Counted from the stretch's first letter, positions 8,532-18,068 are shown. The stretch: DNA of 64,000 bases from JAEMQF01 sp049297615 (GCA_049297615.1 JBAQUQ010000047.1:1-64000), one strand, 5' to 3'. Made by a program: numbers and translations. Notes: a model not told the origin generated them from the sequence alone.

Positions 8532-9425
8532 ATGTCGAGCAAGTCCTACGACGCGGTGACGCCGCGGCGCGTCGCCTTCATCGGACTGGGCGTGATGGGT
8601 TATCCGATGGCCGCTCACCTGGCGCGCGCCGGCCATCGCGTCACGGTCTACAACCGCACGAACGCGAAAGCGCAGGCCTGGGTCGCCGAGCATGGCGGCG
8701 CACTTGCATTGACGCCCAAAGCCGCGGCCATGCAGGCCGACATCGTTTTTTCATGCGTCGGCAACGACGCCGACCTGCGCAGCGTTGTGCTGGGCGATCG
8801 CGGCGCATTCGGCGCGATGCTACCTGGCGCGGTCTTTGTCGATCACACCACGGCTTCGGCCGAGGTGGCCCGCGAACTCAGCGCCAACGCGACCACCCGT
8901 GGCGTCAGTTTTATCGATGCGCCGGTCTCGGGCGGCAACATCGGCGCCGTCAACGGCACTTTGACCGTCATGTGCGGTGGCGACGCTGCCGGATTTGAGA
9001 CGATGCGCCCCGTGGCGCTGGCCTACGCGAAGGCCGTGACCCGAATCGGCTCGAGCGGCGCGGGTCAGCTCGCCAAGATGGTCAATCAGACCGCGATCGC
9101 CGGCCTGCTGCAAGGCCTGTCGGAAGCCATTGCCTTCGGCGAGAAGGCGGGCCTGGACATGAAGTTGGTGCTCGACGTGATCGGCAAAGGAGCCGCCCAG
9201 AGTTGGCAGCTCGACAACCGCGGCCCGACGATGCTCGAGGGCCGATTCGACTTCGGATTTGCCGTCGACCTGATGCGCAAGGATCTGCGACTCTTGTTCG
9301 ACGAAGCCAAGCGCAACGGCGCCCGCTTGCCCGTCACCGCCCTTGTCGACCAGTTCTATGCCGACGTGCAGGCGCAAGGCGGAAGCCGCCTCGACACGTC
9401 GAGCCTCGTCCAGCGCCTGCGATAG
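8532..9425 (+). CDS. NAD(P)-dependent beta-hydroxyacid dehydrogenase (3-hydroxyisobutyrate dehydrogenase family)
   Basis: Oxidises a 3-hydroxyacid such as 3-hydroxyisobutyrate, or reduces a semialdehyde such as tartronate semialdehyde. 297 residues with the N-terminal motif GLGVMG (18-23), the substrate-binding signature DAPVSGGNIGAVNGTL (about 130-145) and the catalytic-Lys segment GAGQLAKMVNQ. An in-frame start at 8511 overlaps pilU; the start at 8532 with GAAGG upstream is preferred. It follows pilU by 13 bp but is functionally unrelated. A second family member lies at 42766. Substrate unresolved. Confidence 0.88.
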   Translation: MSSKSYDAVTPRRVAFIGLGVMGYPMAAHLARAGHRVTVYNRTNAKAQAWVAEHGGALALTPKAAAMQADIVFSCVGNDADLRSVVLGDRGAFGAMLPGAVFVDHTTASAEVARELSANATTRGVSFIDAPVSGGNIGAVNGTLTVMCGGDAAGFETMRPVALAYAKAVTRIGSSGAGQLAKMVNQTAIAGLLQGLSEAIAFGEKAGLDMKLVLDVIGKGAAQSWQLDNRGPTMLEGRFDFGFAVDLMRKDLRLLFDEAKRNGARLPVTALVDQFYADVQAQGGSRLDTSSLVQRLR

Positions 9426-9440
9426 GGACGCCCGGGTACC

Positions 9441-10070
9441 TTACTTGGTCGCGGCTTTGGGTTGAATCGCCTCGAGCTCGGCCTCGCTCAGCAAGTCGAA
9501 GACTCGCACGACCTTGACCACGCCGCTGACGCCGCGCGCCACATTGGCCGCCTGCGTGGCTTCACGCTCCGTCACCCGCCCCAGCAAGTAGACGATGCCA
9601 CGCTCAGTGACCACTTTGATCGAGTTCGCGTAAAGCCCTTTCGTGTCGACGATGCTCGCCTTGACCTTGGCCGAGAGCAGCGCATCGTTGGACCGCATGC
9701 TGAGCGAGGCCGAACCCATGACGGCCAACTCGTTGACGACGAATCGTACGCCGTCAACGCGCGACACCGCCTGTTCGACGGCTGCCTTGTCGGACTCCGT
9801 GGCAACGTCGCCCGTCAGCAGTACGAGCCGGTTGTAGCTCGTGACGGTGACCTTGCCGCGCTCGCCGAGCAGTTCGCCAATCCGGCTCCCGGCCTTGCCA
9901 TCGATCAACTGGTCTTCGAGCTGGGTCGCCGAACTTCTGCGATCGCTGGCGACCAATGTTCCGCCGACGACCGCGCCGCCCAGAAGCAGGGCCGCGCATC
10001 CGCCCAGATTGAATGCGCCGAGTGTCCCGGCCAAGGTGAACAAGGCGCTGCGCCGCCAGAGACTCGTCAT
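9441..10070 (-). CDS. dolP: Outer-membrane lipoprotein with two BON domains (DolP/YraP family)
   Basis: 209 residues: a lipoprotein signal with Cys25 in the context NLGGC, followed by two BON domains (about 45-115 and 120-195) of the DolP/OsmY type. In E. coli DolP binds anionic lipid at division sites and supports outer-membrane integrity. Neighbours support the assignment: diaA lies upstream with an ATGA 4-bp overlap and yraN and rsmI follow, the same cluster as in gammaproteobacteria. Ends 15 bp from the convergent dehydrogenase gene. Confidence 0.9.
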   Translation of the reverse strand: MTSLWRRSALFTLAGTLGAFNLGGCAALLLGGAVVGGTLVASDRRSSATQLEDQLIDGKAGSRIGELLGERGKVTVTSYNRLVLLTGDVATESDKAAVEQAVSRVDGVRFVVNELAVMGSASLSMRSNDALLSAKVKASIVDTKGLYANSIKVVTERGIVYLLGRVTEREATQAANVARGVSGVVKVVRVFDLLSEAELEAIQPKAATK

Positions 10071-10663
10071 GAATTCTCCTGTTCGCCCAAGAGCTGGTTG
10101 TCCACTGCATCACAAAGGCAGTGCAGGGTCAGGATATGCACTTCCTGGATGCGCGCCGTGCGCTCGTGCGGCACACAGATGTGCACGTCGGTGTCGAGCA
10201 AAAGCTCGCGAATCTTGCCGCCGCCGCGCCCGGTCAGCGCCACTACGCTCATTTCCTTGGCATGCGCGGCCAGCACCGCGGCGACGACGTTTGCCGAATT
10301 GCCGCCGGTGCTGATGGCGATCAAGACGTCACCCGGCGCGCCCAAGGCCTCGACCTGCTTGGCGAAGACGGCCTCGAAGGAATAGTCGTTTCCGATCGCC
10401 GTGATGATCGAGGTGTCGGTCGTGAGTGCGATCGCCGCCAAACCCGGGCGCTCGCGCTCGAAACGCCCGACGAATTCAGCCGCGAAATGTTGTGCGTCGC
10501 TGGCCGAGCCACCGTTGCCGCACGCCAGCACCTTGCCCCCGCCGGTGATGCAGGCGACCAGGGTAGCGACCGCCTGCGCGATCGGCCGGGCGAGCATCTC
10601 GGCGGCCGCATATTTCAAGTCGGCGCTGTCGAAGAACTGTTTTTGAATACGCTGCTCGAGCAT
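10067..10663 (-). CDS. diaA: SIS-domain protein, DiaA / phosphoheptose isomerase-like
   Basis: 198-residue single SIS (sugar isomerase) domain protein with the motif GNGGSASDAQHFAAEF at about 50-65 and STGGNSANV downstream. The family contains both GmhA (sedoheptulose-7-phosphate isomerase) and DiaA (DnaA-binding replication initiator-associating protein). Gene order yraN-diaA-dolP next to rsmI argues for DiaA, so that name is an inference from context. The start at 10663 (MLEQRIQKQFF) is chosen over an upstream frame start at 10729. Translationally coupled to dolP. Confidence 0.85.
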   Translation of the reverse strand: MLEQRIQKQFFDSADLKYAAAEMLARPIAQAVATLVACITGGGKVLACGNGGSASDAQHFAAEFVGRFERERPGLAAIALTTDTSIITAIGNDYSFEAVFAKQVEALGAPGDVLIAISTGGNSANVVAAVLAAHAKEMSVVALTGRGGGKIRELLLDTDVHICVPHERTARIQEVHILTLHCLCDAVDNQLLGEQENS

Positions 10664-10718
10664 GGCTGGAATGATATGGCATGGCCAGGCAGGCGCGCCC
10701 GCAACCGGGGCCACACCG

Positions 10719-11084
10719 TCACTGCGCATCGAACGCGGCGCGCAACCACTGAAGGTGGCCAGCGTCGATCGCTACCACATCGAAGCGGCATGGCGGCAAT
10801 GTGCTCAGCCCGCGAAGGAAATGTGTCGCAGCCAGCACCACGCTGCGGCGCTTGGCGCTGGCGATGCTCGCCGCTGCGCCGCCTGAGGAATTCTGTCCCC
10901 GCAACCGCACCTCGACGAACACCAGGGTGCCGTCCGGCTCGCGCATGATCAGGTCGATCTCGCCGCCGCGGCTTCGCGGCCCCCGCGCGACCCGATAATT
11001 GCGCCGCACGAGGCTCAGGCCCTGCCGCTGCAAATGCGCCAGCGCTTGTGCCTCGCCGGCGTCACCCGTTTCCTTTGACGTCAT
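10719..11084 (-). CDS. yraN: YraN / UPF0102 family nuclease-fold protein
   Basis: 121-residue protein of the UPF0102 family, which has a Holliday-junction-resolvase-like PD-(D/E)xK fold. Visible motifs are GEIDLIM and FVEVRLRG (about residues 40-62), matching the conserved E-x-D and E-V-R/K of the family. Two in-frame starts are possible, 11099 and 11084; the latter overlaps the divergent rsmI start region. Precise function is unknown in the family; the cluster with diaA and dolP is conserved. Confidence 0.9.
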   Translation of the reverse strand: MTSKETGDAGEAQALAHLQRQGLSLVRRNYRVARGPRSRGGEIDLIMREPDGTLVFVEVRLRGQNSSGGAAASIASAKRRSVVLAATHFLRGLSTLPPCRFDVVAIDAGHLQWLRAAFDAQ

Positions 11085-11091
11085 GCTTGTG

Positions 11092-12015
11092 ATGGCCACA
11101 CCGATCGCTTCGTTGATGCTTCAGGCGGCCGCTGCCGCCGCTGGCGGGCAAGACTACCCGGCAGGCGCACTGTACGTGGTCGCCACGCCGATCGGCAATC
11201 TGGCCGACCTGACATTGCGCGCGATCCATGTGCTGTCGCTCGTCGACGCGATTGCCTGCGAAGACACGCGCCACACGTCAGTGTTGCTGCAAAACCTGGG
11301 GCTGAGCAAGCCGCTCTTGGCTTTGCACCGACACAATGAACGTGAAGCGGCCGCCGTCGTGGTGGCGCGTCTCACGCGCGGCGAGCGCATCGCCTATGTC
11401 TGCGACGCCGGAACGCCCGGCGTGAGCGACCCCGGGGTGTTGCTGGTGGCTGCCGCCGCAGCGGCCGCAGTGCGCTGCGTGCCGGTGCCGGGTGCCAGCA
11501 GTGTTGCGGCGGCACTCAGCGTGGCTGGCGATGTGCGTGGCCAAGGCTTCGTGTTCCTGGGTTTCCCACCGGCACGCGGCGAGGCGCGCTCGCACTGGCT
11601 CGAGAAAATCGCCGCTCACGAAGCCACCCAAGTGTTGCTCGAGGCACCGCATCGGATCGAACCGCTGGCCAATTCGCTCGCCGCGACTTGCGCCCAGCGG
11701 TGCGTGACGATAGGCCGTGAATTGACCAAACAGTTCGAGACGGTGGCGACCATGCCCGCCGCCGATTTCCCCGGTTGGCTGCGCGCCGATCCGAATCGAT
11801 GCCGCGGCGAATTCGTCGTCATCGTTCATGCGCTGCCCGCAGCACCAGGGGCTGCCCACAGAATGCGCGACGATGCGCTGCTCCACACCTTACTGGCCGA
11901 ATTGCCGCTCAAGCAGGCGGTGGCGCTGGCGGCGAAGTTGAGTTCAGCCTCGCGCAATGCCTTGTATGAGCGAGCCTTGGTTTTGAAAGCCGAGCAAGCT
12001 GGCAAGGACGGGTGA
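11092..12015 (+). CDS. rsmI: 16S rRNA (cytidine-1402-2'-O)-methyltransferase
   Basis: SAM-dependent tetrapyrrole-methylase-fold enzyme that 2'-O-methylates C1402 in the ribosomal P site. The 307-residue product has ALYVVATPIGNLADLTLRA near the N-terminus, ACEDTRHT, and the SAM-binding segments CDAGTPGVSDPG and VPVPGASS. Possible starts are 11083 and 11092 (and an upstream frame to 10999 that would invade yraN); none has a clear Shine-Dalgarno, so the start is uncertain. Divergent from yraN with overlapping start regions. Confidence 0.95.
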   Translation: MATPIASLMLQAAAAAAGGQDYPAGALYVVATPIGNLADLTLRAIHVLSLVDAIACEDTRHTSVLLQNLGLSKPLLALHRHNEREAAAVVVARLTRGERIAYVCDAGTPGVSDPGVLLVAAAAAAAVRCVPVPGASSVAAALSVAGDVRGQGFVFLGFPPARGEARSHWLEKIAAHEATQVLLEAPHRIEPLANSLAATCAQRCVTIGRELTKQFETVATMPAADFPGWLRADPNRCRGEFVVIVHALPAAPGAAHRMRDDALLHTLLAELPLKQAVALAAKLSSASRNALYERALVLKAEQAGKDG

Positions 12016-12060
12016 AACTGCGCTCCCCCGGCGCGCAGCTCATGCGCCGACTCCGGTGAC

Positions 12061-13323
12061 TCAAGCGCCGCGGCGATAGCGCGCAAGCGTCAACCCATGC
12101 AGGTCGATTTGGGGGGGTCGGCCGCCGAGCACATCGGCCATCACGCGGCCCGTGCCCGCGGCCATCGTCCAGCCGAGAGTGCCGTGACCGGTGGCGAGGT
12201 AGAGGCCGCGTGGCCCGGCGGCGCCAAGCAAAGGCGTGCCGTCGGGTGTCATGGGCCGCAAGCCGCACCAGAACTGCGCTCGAGAGGCGTCGCCGCCGCG
12301 CGGGAACAAGTCGGACACGACGTATTCGAGGGTACGGCGGCGCGCGCCGTGCAGAGTCAAGTCCAATCCTGCCAGTTCGGCCATGCCGCCGACGCGAATG
12401 CGTTCCCCCAGCCGCGTCAAGGCAACCTTGTGAGTCTCGTCCATCACGGTCGATTCAGGGGCAGCGTTCGCGTCGACGATCGGCAAGGTGATCGAGTAGC
12501 CCTTGACCGGGTAGACCGGAATCGAAACGCCCAAGGGCGCGAGCAACAGCGGCGAATAGCTGCCAAGGGCGACGAGCGTCGCATCGGCCTTCACCGTGCC
12601 GTTCTCCAGGGCTACGCCGTGTACCTGCCCGCCGACATGCAACAGGCGATCGATGCGCACGCCATAGCGAAACTTGACGCCGTGTTGTGCGGCCAAGGCG
12701 GCGAGCGCCTGCGTGAACTTGAAGCAGTCGCCGGTTTCGTCGTCCGGTAAGTGAAGGCCGCCGACGAATTTGTCGCGCACTTGCGCCAACGCCGGCTCGT
12801 GAATCAGGCAGCCCGCAGCGTCGAGCAGTTCATGCGCGACACCGTATTCGCGCAGGATCGCCATATCCGCGGCGCTGGCGTCGAATTGTTTTTGGCTGCG
12901 AAACAGTTGCAAGGTGCCGCGCGAACGCTGTTCGTATTCGATGCCGGTTTGAGCGCGCAGCTCGATCAGGCAGTCGCGGCTGTACTGTGCCAAGCGCAGC
13001 ATGCGGCTTTTGTTGACGCGGTAGCGCGCCGCAGTGCAGTTGCGCAGCATTCCCAGGCCCCAGCGCAACATCGCGAGATCGACCCGCGGGCCAATCACGA
13101 GGGGGCGATGGCGCATCAGAAGCCATCGGATCACTTTCAGCGGCACTCCCGGGCCGGCCCAGGGCGCGGCATAGCCCGGTGACACCTCGCCGGCATTGGC
13201 GTGGCTGGTCTCCATGGCAGCGCCGCCGCAGCGGTCTAGAACCGTCACGGCATGGCCGGCTAGCGCCAGGTAATAGGCGCAGCTCACGCCGATCACACCA
13301 CTGCCCAGTACCGCCACCTGCAT
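12061..13323 (-). CDS. dadA: D-amino-acid dehydrogenase, small-subunit type
   Basis: FAD enzyme that oxidatively deaminates D-amino acids (classically D-alanine) and passes electrons to the respiratory chain. 420 residues, N-terminal Rossmann motif AVLGSGVIGVS (about 4-14), then the DadA signatures NAGEVSPGYAAPWAGPG and RTVKGYSIT-like PVKGYSITLP, and the C-terminal FAD segment LATGHGTLGWTMAAGTG. The frame continues upstream to 13650 but the start at 13323 (MQVAVLGSG) is the natural one, with GGAGG just upstream. Convergent with rsmI. Confidence 0.94.
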   Translation of the reverse strand: MQVAVLGSGVIGVSCAYYLALAGHAVTVLDRCGGAAMETSHANAGEVSPGYAAPWAGPGVPLKVIRWLLMRHRPLVIGPRVDLAMLRWGLGMLRNCTAARYRVNKSRMLRLAQYSRDCLIELRAQTGIEYEQRSRGTLQLFRSQKQFDASAADMAILREYGVAHELLDAAGCLIHEPALAQVRDKFVGGLHLPDDETGDCFKFTQALAALAAQHGVKFRYGVRIDRLLHVGGQVHGVALENGTVKADATLVALGSYSPLLLAPLGVSIPVYPVKGYSITLPIVDANAAPESTVMDETHKVALTRLGERIRVGGMAELAGLDLTLHGARRRTLEYVVSDLFPRGGDASRAQFWCGLRPMTPDGTPLLGAAGPRGLYLATGHGTLGWTMAAGTGRVMADVLGGRPPQIDLHGLTLARYRRGA

Positions 13324-13446
13324 GTTCGGCCTCCTTGGCGCGCGAGGATAGCCGCAGTCGGGGCAGGCGTTCGCCGTGCGCATTCGACGCCGCCCCAGAT
13401 ACCGCCACAATGCGTATGCGCCTGCGCTGTGACCGCCTCGCCCGAC

Positions 13447-15024
13447 ATGACTTTGCAACCCGCCTTCGTCCCTCCCGCCCGATTCGACGACCCGGCTGCG
13501 GCTTTGGCCCAGGTGCGCAAGATCTATGACACGAATGTCGCCCACTTGCGCGACTGTTTGCAGCGCTTCGTCGCGGGCGAAACGCAGGATCCTGGGGCAG
13601 TCGAGGCAGTGCAGCGCCGTGATGGGCGAACCGAGGCGCGCGAACAGCATGGCAAGGGCGACCCGCGTGGCCGGGTGCGTGCCTGCTACCCGTTCGTACG
13701 GGTGCGCACCGCGACGGTGGCGCGTGCCGACTCACGGCTGAGCTACGGCTTCGTCGCCGGCCCGGGTGCCTATGAGACAACGTTGACGCGCCCGGACCTG
13801 TTCGCGAACTACTACCTCGAGCAGTTCAAATTGCTGCTGAAGAACCACCATGTCTGGCTCGAAGTCGGCACCAGCAACCAGCCGATTCCCGTGCACTTTT
13901 CGCTGGCCGAAAACGACCATCTCGAAGGCTCGCTCGACGCGGCGCGGCGCCTGCTGATGCGCGACCGCTTCGACCTGCCCGACCTCACGGCGATGGACGA
14001 CGGCATCGCCAACGGCACATTCCAGCCCGGCCCGGGGCAGGCGAGTCCTCTGGCCCTGTTCACCGCGCCGCGCGTGGACTACTCGCTGCACCGCTTGCGC
14101 CATTACAGCGGGACCGCGCCGGAGTATTTTCAGAACTTCGTGCTCTTCACCAACTACCAGTTCTACATCGACGAATTCGTGCGCCTGGGCCACGCAGCGA
14201 TGGCGGGCTCGGGCGCCGCGCAGGGATACGTCGCCTTCGTCGAGCCGGGCAACGTGATCACGCGCCGCGCCGGATTGGCGCCGCAGCCCGGAGATGAGCT
14301 CGGAGTCGCGCCGCCACGCCTGCCGCAAATGCCCGCCTACCACCTGAAACGCGCCGACGGCAGCGGCATCTCGATGGTCAATATCGGCATCGGGCCGGCG
14401 AACGCGAAGACCATCACCGACCACATTGCCGTGCTGCGCCCGCATGCCTGGATCATGCTCGGCCATTGCGCCGGATTGCGCAACACGCAACAACTCGGCG
14501 ACTATGTGCTGGCCCACGGCTACGTGCGCGAAGACCATGTGCTCGACGAAGAGTTGCCGCTGTGGGTGCCAATCCCTCCGTTGGCCGAAGTGCAGGTTGC
14601 GCTCGAAGCGGCGGTCGCCGAGGTGACCCAGCTCAAGGGTTATGAACTCAAGCGCGTCATGCGCACCGGCACGGTGGCGAGTACCGACAACCGCAACTGG
14701 GAGCTGCTGCCCTCAGTGGACGCGAGCAGCACGCCGCAGCGTCGCTTCAGCCAGAGCCGCGCTGTTGCGCTGGATATGGAGAGCGCGACCATCGCGGCCA
14801 ACGGATTTCGCTTCCGCGTGCCCTACGGCACTTTGCTGTGCGTCAGCGACAAGCCGCTGCACGGCGAGATCAAACTGCCGGGCATGGCCAACCATTTCTA
14901 CCGCGAACGAGTCGACCAGCACTTGCGCATCGGCATTCGCGCCATCGAATTGTTGCGCGAGCAGGGTATCGACCAGCTGCACAGCCGCAAGCTGCGCAGC
15001 TTCGCGGAAGTCGCGTTTCAGTAG
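13447..15024 (+). CDS. amn: AMP nucleosidase
   Basis: Hydrolyses AMP to adenine and ribose 5-phosphate in purine salvage. 525 residues; the N-terminal half is the AMP-nucleosidase-specific region and the C-terminal half is a nucleoside-phosphorylase-like domain with MVNIGIGPANAKTITDH, MLGHCAGLRN and ALDMESATIAANGFR (purine-binding and catalytic loops). A GTG start at 13429 is possible; the ATG at 13447 is preferred. Divergent from dadA; followed after 20 bp by the YHS-like gene on the same strand. Confidence 0.94.
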   Translation: MTLQPAFVPPARFDDPAAALAQVRKIYDTNVAHLRDCLQRFVAGETQDPGAVEAVQRRDGRTEAREQHGKGDPRGRVRACYPFVRVRTATVARADSRLSYGFVAGPGAYETTLTRPDLFANYYLEQFKLLLKNHHVWLEVGTSNQPIPVHFSLAENDHLEGSLDAARRLLMRDRFDLPDLTAMDDGIANGTFQPGPGQASPLALFTAPRVDYSLHRLRHYSGTAPEYFQNFVLFTNYQFYIDEFVRLGHAAMAGSGAAQGYVAFVEPGNVITRRAGLAPQPGDELGVAPPRLPQMPAYHLKRADGSGISMVNIGIGPANAKTITDHIAVLRPHAWIMLGHCAGLRNTQQLGDYVLAHGYVREDHVLDEELPLWVPIPPLAEVQVALEAAVAEVTQLKGYELKRVMRTGTVASTDNRNWELLPSVDASSTPQRRFSQSRAVALDMESATIAANGFRFRVPYGTLLCVSDKPLHGEIKLPGMANHFYRERVDQHLRIGIRAIELLREQGIDQLHSRKLRSFAEVAFQ

Positions 15025-15044
15025 GAACTGCCCCGGAGGCTTCG

Positions 15045-15707
15045 ATGAATTTTGCCGCAGCGCAGACGGCCCGTGTCGTCCTGATATGTGCAGCCCTGAT
15101 GGGGCTTGTCGGAGGCGCCCAGAGCCAGGGCGCTGGCCAGGGCGTCGATTCACTCAACGATGGTCCGTTTCGCACTTCCACGGACGGCGAGGATTCGAAC
15201 CTGCTGCTCGAGGGGTACGACCCAGTGGCCTATTTCACCCAGAACGATGCCGTCAAGGGCGACCCTGCGATCCGCACCGGGCGCCTGGGGGTGACCCTGC
15301 GCTTCATCAGTGAGGCGAACAAGGCCGAGTTCCTGCGCAATCCGCTGCGCTACTTGCCGCAGTTCGGCGGCTTTTGCGCGAATGGCATCAGCTACGCCAT
15401 CCCCTGGGGCGGCGGCGGCGGCCCGAACACCTGGCGCATCTATCGCGGCAAACTCTACGTCTTCGGCGGCCAGGCGTCGAGGGACCATTTCGAGATGGAT
15501 ACGCAGCGCAATCTGGAACTTGCGCACAACTACTGGGACGACGAGGTCGCGGGCTCGACGGCAATCTTGACGCGCTACAAGCGGCTGGTTTTTCGCGTGC
15601 CGCACTACAAGACAGGCAAAGAGTTGCAGAACGAGTGGGAGGCCAAACTGGCCGCCAAGACCCTGCCCGTGATGCCCGGCGCGCCGCAAGTCGTGCCGGC
15701 CAGGTAG
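15045..15707 (+). CDS. Secreted YHS-like domain protein
   Basis: 220 residues with an N-terminal signal peptide (cleavage expected after about residue 27) and a YHS-like domain: GYDPVAYFTQ, then FGGFCANGISYAIPWGG and TWRIYRGKLYVFGG. The C-terminus contains RVPHYKTGKEL. YHS domains often bind metals, but the single Cys here (in GFCANG) makes metal binding uncertain. The GGAGG Shine-Dalgarno sits 5 bp before the ATG. It follows amn by 20 bp, and a clear paralogue lies at 26109-26720. Function not known. Confidence 0.8.
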   Translation: MNFAAAQTARVVLICAALMGLVGGAQSQGAGQGVDSLNDGPFRTSTDGEDSNLLLEGYDPVAYFTQNDAVKGDPAIRTGRLGVTLRFISEANKAEFLRNPLRYLPQFGGFCANGISYAIPWGGGGGPNTWRIYRGKLYVFGGQASRDHFEMDTQRNLELAHNYWDDEVAGSTAILTRYKRLVFRVPHYKTGKELQNEWEAKLAAKTLPVMPGAPQVVPAR

Positions 15708-15875
15708 CCGCGCCAAGGCGAGCCGAGCCCCAAAGGGCAGGCACCGCTTCCAGGAGCCACTGCCCAGCGCGGCTATCGATAGCAACCCGGTTGCCGCGGC
15801 GGCCGCTATCCCTTACGCTTGACGCGCAACCCCTGCAACCCGGGCGCGACAGCGCCGCTCAATGAGGAGAGCGCC

Positions 15876-17930
15876 ATGGCGTCAAGCCCCATCAGCCCCG
15901 ATACCCAGGCGATTCGTACACTGGCGCTGGTCGGCCAGACAGCGTCAGGCAAAACAAGTCTGGCCGAAGCCCTGCTCCACCGCAGCGGCGCGATCGGCGC
16001 GCCCGGCAGCCTGGAGCGCGGCACGACGGTGAGCGACTTCGACCCGATGGAGCGGCGCGCGCAGCACTCCCTGAATTCAGCCGTCTTGCATCTCAAGCAT
16101 CGCGATGCACGTGTGCACCTGATCGACACGCCGGGCTACGCCGATTTTGTCGGCCAGTCGATGACTGCCCTCGAAGCAGTCGACACGGCGGCGGTGGTGA
16201 TCAATGCCGCCACCGGCATCGAGATGATGAGCACGCACATGATGCAGTGGGCGCAGCAGCGCCAGCTGTGCCGCATCTTGATCGTCAACAAGATCGACGC
16301 CCAGGGCGTGAACCTGCCCGTCCTCTTGGAGCAATTGCGCGACGCGTTTGGAAAAGAATGCTTGCCGCTCAATCTGCCCGCTGCAGGCGGCACGAAAGTG
16401 ATTGATTGCTTCTTCAACACCGAGGGAGAAAGCGACTTCGGATCGGTCGCCGATACCCACCGCGCCTTGGTCGAGCAGGTCGTCGAGGTCGATCCGGAGT
16501 TCGTCGACCGCTACTTGAACGAGGGCGACGTCAACCCGCGCGAATTGCACGCGCCGTTGGAACAGGCGCTGCGCGAAGGCCACCTGATCCCGATTCTGTT
16601 TGCCTCGGCGCGCAATGGCGCGGGTGTCCTGGAACTGCTCGACGCGATCGACTTGCTGTTGCCGAACCCGACCGAGGGGAATCCCCCGCAGTTCTATAAA
16701 GGCGAGGGGACTGAGGCGAAAGAGCTTCACGCCGACCCGGACCCGGCCAAACATGTCATCGCGCATGTGTTCAAGGTGACCGTGGACCCTTATGTGGGCA
16801 AGATGGGCGTGTTTCGCATCCACCAGGGCACGGTCACCAAGGACAGCGCGCTTTACATCGGTGACGGGCGCAAACCCTTCAAGGTGGGACATTTGTTCAT
16901 GCTGCAGGGCAAGGAGCATGTCGAGGTGGCGCGCGGCGTTCCGGGCGACATCTGCGCCGTGGCCAAGGTCGACGAGATGCATTTCGACGCGGTCCTGCAC
17001 GACGCCGCCGAAGACGACCACCTGCACCTCAAGCCGCTGGACTTTCCGGTGCCGGTGCACGGCCTGGCGATCGAACCGAAGCGCCGCGGCGACGAACAGC
17101 GCATGTGGGAAATCCTGCAAAAGCTCGTCGACGAAGACCCGTGCCTGAAGGTCGAACATGTTGCGGTGACCAACGAAACCGTCGTGTACGGCCTGGGTGA
17201 GTTGCACCTGCGCACCCTGCTGGAGCGCATGAGCGAGGTCTACAAATGCGAAGTCACGACGCGCCCGCCGAGGATTGCGTATCGCGAGACGATCACCATC
17301 GGCGCCGAAGGCCATCACCGGCACAAGAAACAAAGCGGCGGTGCCGGTCAGTTCGGCGAAGTATTCCTGAGGATCGAGCCGCTGGCACGCGGCGCGGGCT
17401 TCGAATTCGTCGACCAGGTCAAGGGCGGAACGATTCCCACCCAGTTCATCCCGGCGGTGGAGAAAGGCGTTCGCTCGGCACTGGACAGCGGCGTCGTCGC
17501 CGGCTATCCGGTGAAAGACGTTCGCGTCATCGTCTACGACGGCAAGTCGCACAGCGTCGATTCGAAAGACATCGCCTTCGCCACGGCCGGGCGCAAAGCC
17601 TTCATCGACGCCGTATTGAAGGCCAAGCCGATCGTGCTCGAACCCATCGTCAAGGTGGAAATCAGCGCACCCGAAACCTCGATGGGCGACATCACCGGCG
17701 ACTTGTCGGCAAAGCGCGGCCAGGTCAGTGGCACGCATGCCCAACTCGGTGGCAATGTCACAGTGGACGGCCAGGTGCCGCTGTCGGAGCTGACCAACTA
17801 TCAAGCGCGTCTGAACGGCATGACGGGGGGTCGGGGGCGCTACGCGATCGCGCTGAGCCACTATGAAGCCGTGCCGCCGACGATTCAGCAACAATTGATG
17901 GGGCAGTACAAGATCAAGGACGAGGAGTAG
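15876..17930 (+). CDS. Elongation factor G-like translational GTPase
   Basis: 684-residue EF-G-superfamily GTPase. G1 is GQTASGKTS (about 20-28) where canonical EF-G has GHVDAGKTT; G3 is DTPGYADF and G4 NKID. Domains II-V are recognisable, including HKKQSGGAGQFGEV in domain IV and the C-terminal GRGRYAIALSHYEAVP. The variant P-loop and the short length relative to canonical EF-G (about 700) place it in the EF-G-like paralogue group, not the main FusA. Role in translation is not established. GAGGAGA lies upstream of the ATG. Convergent with prfC. Confidence 0.85.
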   Translation: MASSPISPDTQAIRTLALVGQTASGKTSLAEALLHRSGAIGAPGSLERGTTVSDFDPMERRAQHSLNSAVLHLKHRDARVHLIDTPGYADFVGQSMTALEAVDTAAVVINAATGIEMMSTHMMQWAQQRQLCRILIVNKIDAQGVNLPVLLEQLRDAFGKECLPLNLPAAGGTKVIDCFFNTEGESDFGSVADTHRALVEQVVEVDPEFVDRYLNEGDVNPRELHAPLEQALREGHLIPILFASARNGAGVLELLDAIDLLLPNPTEGNPPQFYKGEGTEAKELHADPDPAKHVIAHVFKVTVDPYVGKMGVFRIHQGTVTKDSALYIGDGRKPFKVGHLFMLQGKEHVEVARGVPGDICAVAKVDEMHFDAVLHDAAEDDHLHLKPLDFPVPVHGLAIEPKRRGDEQRMWEILQKLVDEDPCLKVEHVAVTNETVVYGLGELHLRTLLERMSEVYKCEVTTRPPRIAYRETITIGAEGHHRHKKQSGGAGQFGEVFLRIEPLARGAGFEFVDQVKGGTIPTQFIPAVEKGVRSALDSGVVAGYPVKDVRVIVYDGKSHSVDSKDIAFATAGRKAFIDAVLKAKPIVLEPIVKVEISAPETSMGDITGDLSAKRGQVSGTHAQLGGNVTVDGQVPLSELTNYQARLNGMTGGRGRYAIALSHYEAVPPTIQQQLMGQYKIKDEE

Positions 17931-18041
17931 GCTGCGGACGAGCCGGGTTCGTGCCCGCCGCCCCTGGCCGGGGCGCCTCGCCTCCTGCCCGAGCTCAGCC
18001 TTGCAGGCCGCGTTCTCGCAGAGCTCGAACCCTTCGCCAGA

Positions 18042-18068
18042 CACAAACGCTCCTCAGGAGCGTTTGTG
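18042..18068. terminator. Convergent hairpin between EF-G-like gene and prfC
   Basis: A perfect 12-bp inverted repeat (CACAAACGCTCC / GGAGCGTTTGTG) around a 3-base loop lies in the 145-bp space between the two convergent genes, beginning 111 bp after the EF-G-like stop and ending 7 bp before the prfC stop. It has no T tract on either side, so it may be a bidirectional structure that protects or ends both mRNAs. Confidence 0.55.

Noticed and set aside
10067..10663. Phosphoheptose isomerase GmhA for LPS heptose synthesis
   Set aside because: Sequence alone allows it, but there are no other heptose genes nearby and the yraN-diaA-dolP-rsmI order favours DiaA. Kept as an alternative in the entry, not as the call.
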